Below are positions 40,532 through 52,300 of a stretch of 64,000 nucleotides of DNA, piece after piece. Origin of the DNA: Branchiostoma floridae (Eukaryota; Chordata; Leptocardii; Amphioxiformes; Branchiostomatidae); assembly GCF_000003815.2 (NCBI RefSeq), contig NC_049980.1, positions 16,630,021-16,694,020 of the forward strand, given 5' to 3'. The notes below the pieces were generated by a model that ran no database searches, was not told where the DNA came from, and worked only from the letters and a program-made list of their open reading frames with translations. A program made the translations under genes and the position numbers. The first letter of the stretch is position 1. Each line of letters starts with the position of its first letter.

Positions 40532-40805
40532 TGGCGTAAGGTCGTGGTTAGGTTAGGGTGTTTTCCCAATAATCCAGAGACCCTGCGTTCGAATGTCCTG
40601 ACATGACCCGATATAATGACATTGGGAGAAGCACTTTACATGACTTCATTCAGATTATTGGAAATACGTACCTAGCTTCTGTAAGGGACGTTCCTCGGAT
40701 AGTAGGCTGAATGAAAAAGAGGAGAACCACACCTCGAGCACGTTAAAGAACACACAACCTATATAGAAACGAGTCGGGACCTTCCCGGTTTGAGGAGATA
40801 AGAAA
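40532..40805 (+). mobile_element. tRNA-derived SINE
   Basis: The head resembles a tRNA: TGGCGTAAGG, an A-box-like GTGGTTAGGTTAGGG, then a B-box-like GCGTTCGAATGTCC about 30 bases on. The body carries AAGCACTTTACATGACTT and GAGCACGTTAAAGAACACAC, which resemble the conserved bodies of SINEs in marine invertebrates (recalled, not searched). A head-only relative lies reversed at 52,880-52,975. Confidence 0.65.
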
Positions 40806-41362
40806 ATATAGGTACATGTGTGATTATGATCAGCAACAAGATCATGGGCGTTAAAAGAAATATAAGAGATTTTTAAAGATCAGTCTACTTTCACCATTCC
40901 AGAGCAGTGTGCCACAAACATTGATATTGCTTGAACGTCTGATCAAAGTTAAACTATAACTCCCAACAATAAGAAATAGACTTACCCAAATATTCGACTG
41001 GCCAGATCCAGTCTTATAAGTCCGTTTTTGTACATGTGTTGGAAGTCAAGCTCCAGTATGACTATAATATACGATGGCCTTTACTAAATTGAATGCAGAT
41101 GAAGCTACATGTATACGAATTGTCGAGTTGATATTACTTGAACTTGTTCACCTTCAAAAGAGTCCAATGTTTAAATGAAGGTGAAATCATGTTTTTCGTG
41201 GTCGATATGTTCTATCGACTTGAACACCTGATGACAAAGACAGGGATTGTAAACTCCATAAATGTTGTGTCGATATCTTGAGGCGATGTGATTCCTACAC
41301 AATCGTTGCGTCGCCATAACGTTTTGACTACATCAGGGCCACGTTCGTCTCATTTCCCTTTA

Positions 41363-41473
41363 GTGGCCGTGGCCTCTAACAAGCTGTCAGCCAATCAGAG
41401 AATCAGCTTTACGTAAAGAAATCATTTAGGCGATTCTCTTGTTGGCTGACAGCTGGTTAGAGGATATGGCCAC
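41363..41473. mobile_element. Foldback hairpin element, about 111 bp
   Basis: Two arms of about 45 bases pair with few mismatches. The left arm contains CTCTAACAAGCTGTCAGCC and the right arm GGCTGACAGCTGGTTAGAG. The small centre includes the palindrome TTTACGTAAA. The ends are GTGGCC and GGCCAC. It looks like a small foldback MITE with no coding capacity. Confidence 0.8.
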
Positions 41474-42249
41474 AAAAGTGTTTTGCAGAGCCTCCTCGAG
41501 GTATGTTGTGTAGACCGTCGGTCAGGATTTGCTCAGGAGAAGTATGTATAGGCTTCCATCTAAGTGTTTTCCTCGGGCGCACTCTGCTTCACGGCGTTTT
41601 ATGGAGACGTGAATCCAAACAACCCCCCGTCCAGTAAGGCCTACGTCACGTTTCCAATGCCGGGCAGCTTTCGGGAACGAAAAGTATGCTACAAAAGTAC
41701 ACAAGACGTAGAAAAAATAGTCATGGGCATTATTTGTGTATATCTTTACGTATACAATTCTATTTTTCGTTTCACAAACAGAGGTTTGGAAATGTGACGT
41801 TAGCCTTACGGTAACTTGCCGATACATTTATGTATCAGGTAATGTTGAACACACGAGGCTCAAGATATGACAGAATCAATGCCATCTTAAAACCGTCATT
41901 GCTGAGCATGGAATCGATTGACGCAACCCCGCAGTACTTTGAACTATGCTTATTTTCGGATTCTTTATCGCCGAATGAATGCCTTCACAGTTTCAACTCG
42001 AATCTAGATCAAAGTGCTCTCCAATAGCAGGGCTTGTGGTCATTTGGGGACACGTTAGGTCTATGATTAATTCAAGTGGGATGGCTCTGGGCTCGGCCAG
42101 GCCGGTCGATGGCTCATCTTTGGGAAATGAAAATACCGCCATATTGGTTAATCGATAGTTGCAAAATGAACACAGGGTGACAGTAAACGATTTGGACACC
42201 AATCAAAAATGTAATTGTAATTTCAGGAGTTCTTTCTTTCATTTATGGA

Positions 42250-42712
42250 TACGTATAGTCGATTTCATTTGAATTACGGCTGACATTTGGTCTCGTCAAG
42301 CTATTGACAGCCATAACAAATTTGCCACTGTAAATAAAAACCAACATTGTCTAATTGCACAAAAAGTGCAAGAAAATACGTTGGCCTAAAGACCAAAATC
42401 ATGCCATCATAAACTGATAATAACAAACTTTGGCCAAAAGAAGGAATCCCTAGAGGCTAACAGAGACGTACATCCTTTATCATGGAGTAAAAGTGGTCAG
42501 GAAGGTTCAACAATGACACAACTTTTTTCCTTTTTTCTAATACACAGAATATGGTATGCTAAACAATAATTTTAACTCTTTTGCATCTTTCTTCTTTGAC
42601 ATTAGAATCGACGGTGACATTCTATGATAATGATATTAATTTTTCGATATAATTCTTTAGAAAAATTGATGAGCATGTGGATGTCATCCACATTATGAAA
42701 TCAACATGGCAT
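42250..42712. mobile_element. Decayed MITE related to the element at 16,335
   Basis: The right end (GGATGTCATCCACATTATG, then AAATCAACATGGCA) matches the right terminus of the 16,335-17,219 element with a few substitutions. Interior motifs (GGTCAGGAAGGTT, ATATGGTATGCTAAAC, CTTTGACATTAGAATC) occur in the same order. The left terminus is badly eroded, so the left boundary is approximate. Confidence 0.6.
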
Positions 42713-42949
42713 TATTTGTCAATACAAGAATATTGAAACACCCCATGTGACATCATGCAATGTTGGCGGCGTGCAAAACAAAAGTACGAGGAGAAAAATA
42801 CTATGCAACATAAAAACTATCTAAAGTTACGATGAAAGTCATATCTGACAACGAAATTGTCGAGGGCAAAAGCAAGACAAAAAAAAACGTATAAGCAAGG
42901 CCCTTGTCTGACCCTCCACATCCTGGACTCGGGAAGAAAGCGTCCTCTA

Positions 42950-43980
42950 CCGATTTTCACTCGATGTGCTGACCGAAAGCTGAGTGTGATTTACTACTTT
43001 GTTATATGGATCTGAAATTTGGAGCTAATTCAAAAGTCCTAAATTTTGTCCTACTGAAAGGGTGCACTTGAAATTTTGTAAACACTCACTTAATGTTCCG
43101 AAAACTGCATCTAACCTTGCTGTACTCGCTGAATTAGGGAGGTACCCTATCCAACTGGAAGCCTCTCTAAACGCCATCAAATATTTCATTAAAATTTAAC
43201 AAAATGTGTCAGCTGAGAGTCTGCAGGCAGACGCTCTCTTATATCAGCTTAATCTAGATTCATCAGGTACTAAATGTTGGGCATCTGGTGTTCGCAAAAC
43301 TTTGGAGGAGTGTGGTTACCCTTTTGTTTGGTAAGCCCGTAAGTCAACAGATCCAAACATATCCCATCTAATTTCTGCAATCCACCAACGACTGAAGGAT
43401 ATTTATTTCCAGAATTTTCTAACCAACATTCATAATGATAATAAAGGTTTACGTGCGAAAAACAAACTCCGAACATACAGACTACTGAAATCCATATACA
43501 ATGAAGAGCAGTATTTGAAAATTACAAACATTCGGCACAAAACTACCATTGCTAAACTAAGAATCAGTTGCCACCGACTGCGAATTGAATCAGGAAGGCA
43601 CAACCGCACTCCTCTAGAACAAAGAGTCTGCCAATTTTGTACCTCAAACATGGTAGAAGATGAAGTGCACTTCATTGTTGATTGCGATGTGTATGCCAAT
43701 GATAGAAATACTCTATTTAGCTATGTAGAAAGTAGATTCCCTCATTTTAGACACATGAGTAGCACTGACAAGTTAATATTTCTTATGCGTTTTGACAAAC
43801 CGACAATAGCGAAACCCATACAGTCCTACATTTTCACCATTACCAAGAAGCGAGAAGAAGCCGAACTTTCGTATGTTAGACTAGATTTGTGATACTTTTA
43901 TATGTATATATCCTGACTTGTTCTGACCTGTACTTAGCTCGGTTGGGCAAAATTGTACAATTAAAGTCTTCATTCATTCA
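42950..43980 (+). pseudogene. LINE remnant: C-terminal end of a reverse transcriptase ORF
   Basis: In one frame from about 42,990 the translation contains LLYGSEIWS, HLKFCKHSLNVPK and NLAVLAELGRYP, the region after the reverse transcriptase palm in CR1/L2-like and related non-LTR retrotransposons. In-frame stops interrupt it, for example just after LLYGSEIWS, near 43,197 and near 43,333. From 43,515 to 43,892 it stays open and includes a Cys-Cys-His-Cys zinc-finger-like motif (CQFC, then H and C within about 16 residues). The 3' end is AATTAAAG followed by an ATTC tandem tail. The insertion is 5'-truncated and dead. Confidence 0.85.
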
Positions 43981-44236
43981 CTAATGCGCAAGCCTTGGAA
44001 CGATTGGTGTTGTGCTGCTCACGGAAATCATGTCTACTGGAATTTAACTTCTAACGCTCTATGTTTCCCAGTTATTAATATCTTCTTCAAATGTCAGTAT
44101 CTTTTCATCTATCATTACAAGGTCAACTATCCAAGAGAAATTCTGGCTGTATATCTTATATGTTGCACACAAGAAAAGAAAGGGTCCATGTGCACTCAAA
44201 ATCAAACAGACAACACCCTTAGTATTTTTTTCAAAG

Positions 44237-44242
44237 TTTATT
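44237..44242 (-). terminator. Poly(A) signal of gene A
   Basis: AATAAA on the minus strand, 45 bases after the predicted TAA of gene A. Confidence 0.7.
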
Positions 44243-44287
44243 GGGTGAGGAATGATGCTGAGTATCATCTCCAAATGATGATCCTGA

Positions 44288-47200
44288 TTAGATCTTTTTT
44301 GTGGTGGGGGCGGGGTGGAGAGCCTTGTAATGATCCAAAGCCTTCTGCGCGATCTCGCGCCCTGCCTGGGTCATGTCGAACATGGTGAGCGGGCTGTCCA
44401 GCGAGAAGGCGTAGGTCTCCCCGAACAGAGTGGCCGTCACCGTGGCGCTGGTGTAACCTCCGACCGTCGCGTCGAAGGAGCTTCCGTCCACCAGAACCTG
44501 GAAAGGACAAGCGCTCAACATGTTGATTTGTAGATTCGGGATAGTGTAACAACAACAAAAAAGTTACATGTACAAAATTGTATATTATGTTTTCTTTGTG
44601 GCAGGGGATACGTCAAATTCCATCTGTATTGTCGTTGTTTTTATGAGCAGGGCTAGCCACAGTAATAGCCACAGGGTAGTTGGACAACCCTTGCCATGAA
44701 CAGCCAAACCAGTAAATAGAATAAAAAAAGCTACACGACACAACACATCAGTTTCAGCTGCGCGACACCCTAGATCTACCTTCGCAATACCCCAGATCTA
44801 TCATCGCCACACCCCAGATATAGCTGCGTGACACCCTTGCTTGGCAAGCGCTAGCACATCCCTGCTTCAGGTCAATGAAATCCCAACGACAACCACCACC
44901 AGCTTTGGTACATGAATAATATACCTTCCATGTGATCTTACCTGGTTAATGGCATAGTTCTGGTTATCCGTGGGCATGGTGGTTACCCAGTAGTTCTGTT
45001 GCATTGAGCCTTGGTAGTCAGCCATGGCCGCCTGGAACGCGCTACAGTCTGGTGAAAGAAAACACATAACTGTCACATAAAAAGAAAATTGCCGAAGAAC
45101 CAAACTCGTTACGAATACTACGACTGACACGACACGAAAAATAAAAAAATTATGTACACTTTGCGCCAAAAGCACGGGCCATTGACACTGTTTAACTACT
45201 TTGCCAGCACTGCAAAGCGGCAACGATGATGATGATGATGATGTCACTAGTACGGACTACTTACACTGTTCCTCCAGGTACTTGGTGTCACAAACGTTTC
45301 CACAGGACGAGGCGTACAGCAGACAGGCGTTGCCACCCTCATTCTGGAGCTGAGAACAAGTTGGTTCACTGCGCACCTGGCGTTTGACGTGGTGCTGCAG
45401 AATGGCATTCCTCAGTCGACGGTCTGCATGGACACCATAATACAAAAATGTAAACACTTCCTTTCCGTACTTAACCCAATTTTCTTATCCCACAGTCCAA
45501 GACTCAATCAAGCCAATCCAGGCCGGCAGCACAACTCGGACACTTCACGAGTGGCGAATATCCGTGGCTGTACTAAAACATCTGTTTCTGCAACAATGTA
45601 TTGAAAAAAAGGGCATGAGCCGCCCTCGTGACGAATTCTTCTTCTAATGGGTCAGTTAGTGAAAAAATTCTAAATCTTGCTGTTCCAATGAGGCGCTAAT
45701 CAGAAAATCAAGACATATCAGACGTACTGAAAAGGCCGCCAAAAAGGTCTCCGATGCCTTGTATAGCGCCTCCGATGGTTCCGAAGACGCCGTCGACGAG
45801 AGCACCACCAACGTCCCCGATGCCACCGAGGATGCTGCCGCCAACACCGAGAACAGCCTCGCCCAACGAACCAGCAACGTCCTTTAGTACAACACAAAGT
45901 TGTTGATTGGTTATAACGTTAACCAGCAATGCAGGTGAGGGATATTGTTATATCCTCAATCTAGACGGTAACAGATTCCTCATTACTTAATCATCAGGCA
46001 TATTGATTGTCATCGAAGCAGCCTGTATCACACCTCGATGTAGACAACAAAGAAGTATGTTGGCCTTACGATAGGACACAACCGAACACAACTATTAGTA
46101 TTTTAATGCCAAGGCAAAAGCTAAGTAGTGTGAAACAGAAAAAAAACATCGGCGTACCGTAACTCCGTCCCAGATGCCTGTGCCTGCTTCGATAGCGTCT
46201 CCGCCAATTTGTCCGAACACGTTGCCGACCGTTTGAAATGTGTCCAAGACGTCGGTTCCCGCCTCTACAAAGAGGCTGCCCAGCTCATCGAGGTGGAAGA
46301 CATCGGCCACGAAGCCAGGTACGCCAGCGGCCACATTGAAGGCCGAAAAGAGTTGGTCGATCTGGCTGCTGAAGAAACCTTCCACCTGGAACAACGTGAA
46401 CACGGCTGTGGTGAGTGTGATGTCATGTTTAGAGAAGTCCTGTACACTTGAATGACAGTGCGTTTGACCGGCACCGGCCTCTATTTCTGCAAGCAACGTG
46501 TTTCGCTAGTAGTACCAATAGCTATATCCAAAAGTGTCTTTTACTGATTTGGTGGGTTTGAGTATATATATACAATGCAAAAATGTTGGAAGCATGGGAT
46601 GATACAACTCTACAATCAACACAAAATAGCTAAAACATTAAACCGTGGTCGATGAATGCAAGTCTACAACACTCTGACAGTGTACCACCCCTCCTTATCT
46701 AGCTGCGTGCCACACCCACCTGTTGGAGGAGGAAAGCCCACAGACCCGGGCTGCAACTCTCGGCCTTTTCCTGACATTTGGTCTCCACACAAGTCTTACA
46801 GGGGCCCTGAAGGTAGGTCTCGATTGTACTGGTGCATACGGCCTGTGTCTCGTTCACCTAGACGTTAACAAAGCGATCGTGAGAAATCAACTCAAAACGA
46901 GAAATTGAAGATCTTATACCTAAAGTTATGACATAATTAGAGTTTTTTTTTAATTCCTTGACAAAAGATGCCACACTCATGTCCATTTAATGCAGAAATG
47001 CAATTCTCTCAGCTGAACCGTTCCAACTATAATGTTATACATAAAGCGAAGAACAGATTAGCCTAGGGAGACGAGGCCTCGAGCTCAATGAAGCGGTCTT
47101 GCAACTTTATACACCGCCTTTCTTTATGTCACATATGTCTCTTACCAGTTTTGCGGCATCAACAAGCGTATTTCCCGCGGTCATGATTTCATCTTGAAGG

Positions 47201-47614
47201 AGACCAAGGCCAGCATCTCGGAGAACTGTAGGAAGACATTATTCTGTCACACAAGACATATTAGAGTATATAATATTCGGCAAGCTGAGAGAAACATTTT
47301 AGAGACGTTTTGGATTCCCTTGTAGGCTTCTATCTCTGATAATTCTCATTTGAAATGCAGAAGTAGTTTGGAAAACTTGACCAGGCACAGTTCATGTAGG
47401 CAGTGTGTGGTGTATTCAACCATTAGAGAGCTGAGCTCCTTTAAATCATCTTTAGATTCCTTATCCAATATATGCTCAGATTGTGCGGAAGTTTGTGTGG
47501 GTACTTACGCTTAATGTTGGAGTCCGGCAGCGATATGAGCCCGGCCTGTCTGCGGACGGAGTGCACCCCGAACACCGAGCACACCAGCAGGGTCAGAGCC
47601 AGTAACTTGAACAT
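44288..47614 (-). CDS. Gene A: secreted clusterin-like protein, 393 aa
   Basis: Eight exons join in frame with GT-AG borders: 47509-47614, 47146-47225, 46720-46857, 46158-46385, 45728-45881, 45265-45423, 44942-45048, 44288-44497. Residues 1-18 are a signal peptide (MFKLLALTLLVCSVFG), followed by RR. Block one has C70, C82, C85, C90 and C97 (C-x11-C-x2-C-x4-C-x6-C), preceded by the glycosylation sequon NET. Residues 109-184 are probably helical. Residues 185-235 are a hydrophobic Gly/Asp-rich repeat. VKRQ (248-251) is a basic cleavage site. Block two has C258, C269, C276, C280 and C290. YWVTT and then a strand/helix end (LFGETY, REIAQKALDHYK) follow. Vertebrate clusterin has the same order: signal peptide, five Cys, cut site, five Cys, and a C-terminal strand and AEKAL helix. 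I infer an extracellular disulfide-linked two-chain chaperone-like protein. The model is firm; the family name is an inference. Confidence 0.85.
44764..44836. repeat. 22-bp tandem repeat, about 3.3 copies
   Basis: Three 22-base units and a partial fourth in the last intron of gene A, each with an (A/C)CACCC(C/T)AGAT core. They lie inside a stretch (44,646-44,876) whose ends, CAGGGCTAGC and GCTAGCACATCCCTG, are loosely inverted, so the array may be the inside of a small MITE. Confidence 0.75.
45225..45243. repeat. (GAT)n microsatellite
   Basis: Six GAT units in intron 6 of gene A. Confidence 0.9.
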
Positions 47615-47655
47615 CGTGCTTGCCAGTGGATGTGGCCGAACATTAGAGCACGACC

Positions 47656-47663
47656 TATTTATG
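47656..47663 (-). promoter_or_regulatory. TATA-like box of gene A
   Basis: CATAAATA on the minus strand, about 42 bases upstream of the ATG at 47,614. A start site about 30 bases downstream would leave a very short 5' UTR. Genes B and C have comparable boxes. Confidence 0.5.
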
Positions 47664-48114
47664 CCTTGCGTGGTGTCAAAGGTGAGCCTTTTGGTATTTG
47701 CACTGTGGGAGGAACAAACGTGCGTAAACCTTGGAGGTATGACTGATTAGTTAGTTATCGATAACTTTATTTAACCCTAGTTCTCGGGCGGTAGGGAACA
47801 TTGTCACCTGTTACCACACCCTCCACGCAATTCGCACTCATTCATACAAACACATTCCCTATTTTGGTTTTTGCAAAATACAGCATCGTATCGCATTTTT
47901 TTACAAAGAAATCGCCGATTCACCCGTCCTCTTTGAAATATTTACCATCATCGTCTTTTGAATGGTAAATTTTATAGTCAACATGCCCGGGGCACTCTGT
48001 TTATGCATTGGCATAAAGAGAAAGCCTCGCTCGACTTGTAGCAGAATTTTCAAGCAGCCACATACAATATATACGACAACCCGTCCGGTAGCAAGCCAGC
48101 TGAATTTTTTAGGT

Positions 48115-48450
48115 TAATTACCTTCGACAAGAAGGTTATATTTGGGGTAGTGTCTGTATGTCTGTGTGTGTGTGTGTTTGTAGAAGATCAGCATAACTGG
48201 AGAACGCCTTAATGGATTGTCTTGATATGTGGTATGTGGGTAGATCTTGATGAAACCTCCAAACGATTAGATTTTAAGCTCCCTAGCGGCATGCTATGGT
48301 ACTGCAGCGGAACTTTCGGGTTTGATATCTCGCGTTCTGGACATGCTGCGGTGATGTTTTTGAGTGGTACCGTCTGGAGGCGAAAAGTAAGTGGTGAATC
48401 TTTGGGCCCCCTAGCGGGGAACTGCAGGAGCCGGTTTAGTTTCAGGCTTT
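48115..48450 (+). repeat. Probable interspersed repeat
   Basis: It starts with a small stem (ACCTTC, five bases, GAAGGT), has a (TG)n tract, and continues with GAGAACGCCTTAATGGATTG and the motif CTCCCTAGCGG, which recurs as CCCCCTAGCGGGGAACTG. I recall similar text as a dispersed repeat in lancelet-like genomes. I did not search for it, and the class is unknown. Confidence 0.4.
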
Positions 48451-48874
48451 GATGGAGAATAACTCAAGAAGGGATTAACGGATCAATGTGCTTTTTGGCA
48501 TGCAGATAGCTTAAGTGATGCTTATACAAATCAGAATCTACTTTGCATGATTATTGAATTTTATAAACCTATTCTGCTCCATTATAGGACTATTGCAACA
48601 TGTGGTATTTGTAGTTGAGCAAGAGAAAATGTTGATAGATAAATATCATGCAACAAAATACCTAGTTTGTATATTTAATGAGAAAATGCTATAATCACAC
48701 TGTGGTAAATGACTGGAATTCTTCCCTGGAAGATGTGTACAGAAGGACATCATTGAACATTAACTATGTAAATGAGGACCTCATTTGCATGAAATATCAG
48801 AAAATGCGATTAAAGCCTTCTTTCTGAACATAGATTGTGTACATCTGTTATTTGGGTGTACTTCATCCATGCAT

Positions 48875-48974
48875 NNNNNNNNNNNNNNNNNNNNNNNNNN
48901 NNNNNNNNNNNNNNNNNNNNNNNNNNNNNNNNNNNNNNNNNNNNNNNNNNNNNNNNNNNNNNNNNNNNNNNNNN
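48875..48974. other. Assembly gap, 100 N
   Basis: A run of exactly 100 N, about 390 bases beyond the predicted stop of gene B. Confidence 0.99.
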
Positions 48975-49103
48975 AGGTGTAATCATCACCTGTTGTACAA
49001 GTATAAAAAATCATTATGTTACTGAAACAACTATGTAGTTCATTTGACACATAGTCTTTAGGTAGCTGTAGGATTCTTGAGCAATGTATACCTTTGGTCA
49101 TGG

Positions 49104-49174
49104 TTTATTTTAAAGAAAGGATCTGTTTTCATTCAAGTTACATGCATTGCATACACTTTCATGGAGGTTTTATT
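49104..49174 (-). terminator. Candidate poly(A) signals of gene B
   Basis: AATAAA on the minus strand at 49,169-49,174 and again at 49,104-49,109, about 195 and 260 bases after the predicted TAA at 49,367-49,369. Their position argues that the transcript ends before the N gap and that the short C terminus of gene B is real. Confidence 0.5.
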
Positions 49175-49366
49175 TCGCGGGTGAATCATTAGTACAGTAA
49201 AAGCACACATCAGATATTGACGATGTTAAAATTAATTTGTTGTCACTGCGAGCACTCATGGAAGGTTGCAAATATGTGAGGTAGACGTGAGTAGCAAATT
49301 CATTTAGCTGGTGTGTCACGCCGAACGGCGGTTATACCGGCAATATAGATACAGATTTAAGCCAAT

Positions 49367-52300
49367 TTATATAATCTCACCAAACAGTCGCACTTTCACC
49401 GCCGCATTGGTATAAGAGCCAGCACTGTTCACGTTGTTGGTGTCCACCGCGATCTGGAAGGTAAACATGCCGGTATAGTTAAAGACCAACAATCAAATTT
49501 CAATTTATATCAGAACAATCCCTCGTTTATGGCAGTTCAGATGGTTTTCTTCTGTACAGGTCCAACAAGAATTGACAAAGAAGCAAAACATTACAGGTGA
49601 ACATCAGATATGCTCAACAGTATGTTCGGTATCTCCATAATAATTGCATCGTTGCCTCTTTATTAACGTTTTGTGAATAATGATCTGGCAAAATGATGTA
49701 GAAAGGTTCGTTATATACTTGTTGGATGATGAAGTCCTGGTTTTGAGGGACATTTGTTATCCAGCCATTCTGCTGTTGTGAGGTTTGGAGAGCGCTCACA
49801 GCAGAGTTGTAGGTCGGACAATCTGGGAGAAGATACACATGTATGGGTTACTACATTTTCTGGTCATTGTGTATCATACGATTCTGACAGAAAAAAATAT
49901 CACTTTACACAGTCATAGATAGTACTATCAAAACAAAGTGGACAAAACCTTGGTGGGTTGGAAAACACACAGCATGACATGTTTTCAGACAATGTCAGAA
50001 CGCCATATATTACAAACAAAAACAGCTGAATTTCAAGAATGCTCACATGCGCTTTGCAAATACGACACATCGCATGATGTGCGGCAAGCAGACGAGTCGG
50101 CATATTTCAGGCACGCCTGTTCACGCTGACTCTCCAGTTCGCTGCAGGTCGGATCCGAACGGCGAGCACGTGGTCGGACAGCTCTCTTCCTCCGTCCCCA
50201 TCCTCCTAAGTAAGTAAGGAAAATAAAGGTGACCATTGAGTAAAAAAAAAAAAAAAAGAACCCAACATTTTTGCAACCGTGACATCGTCGACTTCTCGGG
50301 GCAAGCTGCCGTGGACATGATAGTTTTGCCTATGTAAAATACCTACATTTGACATTTTACAGGCAGTTGTCATCATCCAATTTTCTTGTAAAGATATCAG
50401 CTAATTTTAGCATAGGTACAAGCAAATGTCTATGTTTTTACTTTTGAGTCCGAGCAGTGTTAGTCCTACCCGCATAAACACTGACGATGGCGTAAGAATA
50501 GTAAAAGGTACCCACATATTCAGATGAAAAAATGTTTATCCGTTTAAAGCGGGTATCTCACATGATTGCGGCGTCACTGTGTTCTATTATATACTTCTAA
50601 ATTGGATTTTTTGTTGCACTTGACTTCATAATGCCTTAATGGAAACAATATGCAAAAAGTTTTTTATCGATGAAATTCGTCGAGCGCTCTGTAGACGCTC
50701 AGCAGCTTCAGTGAAATACCCGCTTTTAAAGTGGTGTTAACCTTACCGCCAAAAACACCACCGATAGCGTCCCCGATACTGTCGATAGCACCTCCGATGG
50801 CGTCGCCGACATCGCTTATCAGGTTCCCTGCGGCGTCCACGACGTCACCAGCGGCGTTCAGAAGATCCTCGCCAGCGTCAACTATCACGTTAGCTGCACT
50901 CTGTCAAGGACGTACAAATTCAAAATCTCTTCATTTGAATCACGTGCGTTTAGTTGCGTACCCATAATATTGTAGTGATGAAAGAATTCAAGGGGAAAGC
51001 TTTTGCATGTTTGGCTTCATATCTACGTTATGAAATGTTGTCAGACACAAAAAAGGGAAGGGTAAGAAAGAGACACATGAAATCTTAGTATAGTATCTGG
51101 GAAATGTATTTCCATGTGACGAAGCCCATGAAACAAGTTGGTTTTCAGCAAAAATCATTAATATATCTGCATCTACGTGGTTATCTATCACTGGCTGATA
51201 TTCATTATCCCCCACCTGCACGCCTGACCAGACAGTTCCTGCCGCTTGATTGATGGCAGTGGACACCGAAGACAAGGCGCCGTCAGCAAAATCTTCCACA
51301 GCCGAGGCGACGTCTTCAACATGGAGGACGTCGTTCCAAACAAAACTGGCAGCATCATTGAACGCAGACTCCAGCTGATTACGGAAGGAAATACCATATA
51401 TATGATATATACCACTTACAATGGGGATTAGGGATGTTGCTGTAACATGTTTGCATCATTCTAGGATTACTTTTAAACGAGATGACATGTGCAAAGATGT
51501 CACAAGTCATGAAATTCACATATTTTACCACTAAGGAATTATGATACATGTACTTAATATGCAAACATATATGTGGAAAAACGCCTGCATGGACAGACAG
51601 ACAGACAAACAAACAAACAAAATATACATTCCTTTTTGATAAAGCTTTTGATTAACATTAACACTAACCATCTGACCGATAGCCTCCCACAGATCCGGTC
51701 GACAGGAGTCAGCCTTGTTCTTGCACTGTTGTCTCACACAGGAGGCACAGTTCGTCTGGAGTTTGGACGTAACTGTCTGCTCACAGCCTGGAAGAGCGGC
51801 CCTGGCAGCGTCGGATTTAGCCTTCAGGTCATTGTAGGCTGCTGTCATTTCATCCCGCAAGTAGGCAGCACCACTTGGCTGGAAAGCTGAGTAAAAGGCA
51901 GTTATGTTCATTTTGTTTGCATGTTTAGGATTGATACCCGATTTTATAGATTTCATACTTTTGTTTATTGGCGCATATAAAAGTTAGGATGAAAATAGAA
52001 TAAGTTGGTCAGTGATAGATATAAAAGAAAAAAATAAATATAGTCTTGGGATAATGTAAAATAGTATTCATAACTCCGTAGAGATCACCCTCTTGACTTG
52101 TGTGCATGCAATGATAGTGATTCTAACAAGGATGCAAAAGTGAAGTCAGTAACAGATCAAAACGTGTTTGGCTGGTAGAATTTGCCACGATGGTTGTTGC
52201 CTATTACTGATATCGTATGGATTAGATAACTTTCTTCTGTACTTGTTATCACCATATGCATGTATATAGATCAGTAAATTTAAGTGATACAGATTGCAAT

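Larger units (their letters stand above)
47665..49103. other. Spacer between genes A and B, with a repeat and a gap
   Basis: I recognise no exon. It contains an interspersed-repeat-like stretch (48,115-48,450) and an N gap (48,875-48,974). A missing terminal exon of gene B could lie in the gap, but see the poly(A) signals of gene B. Confidence 0.5.

Noticed and set aside
46209-46474. Alternative frames opposite exon 4 of gene A
   Set aside because: They are shadows of the real exon, which aligns with its paralogue in gene C.
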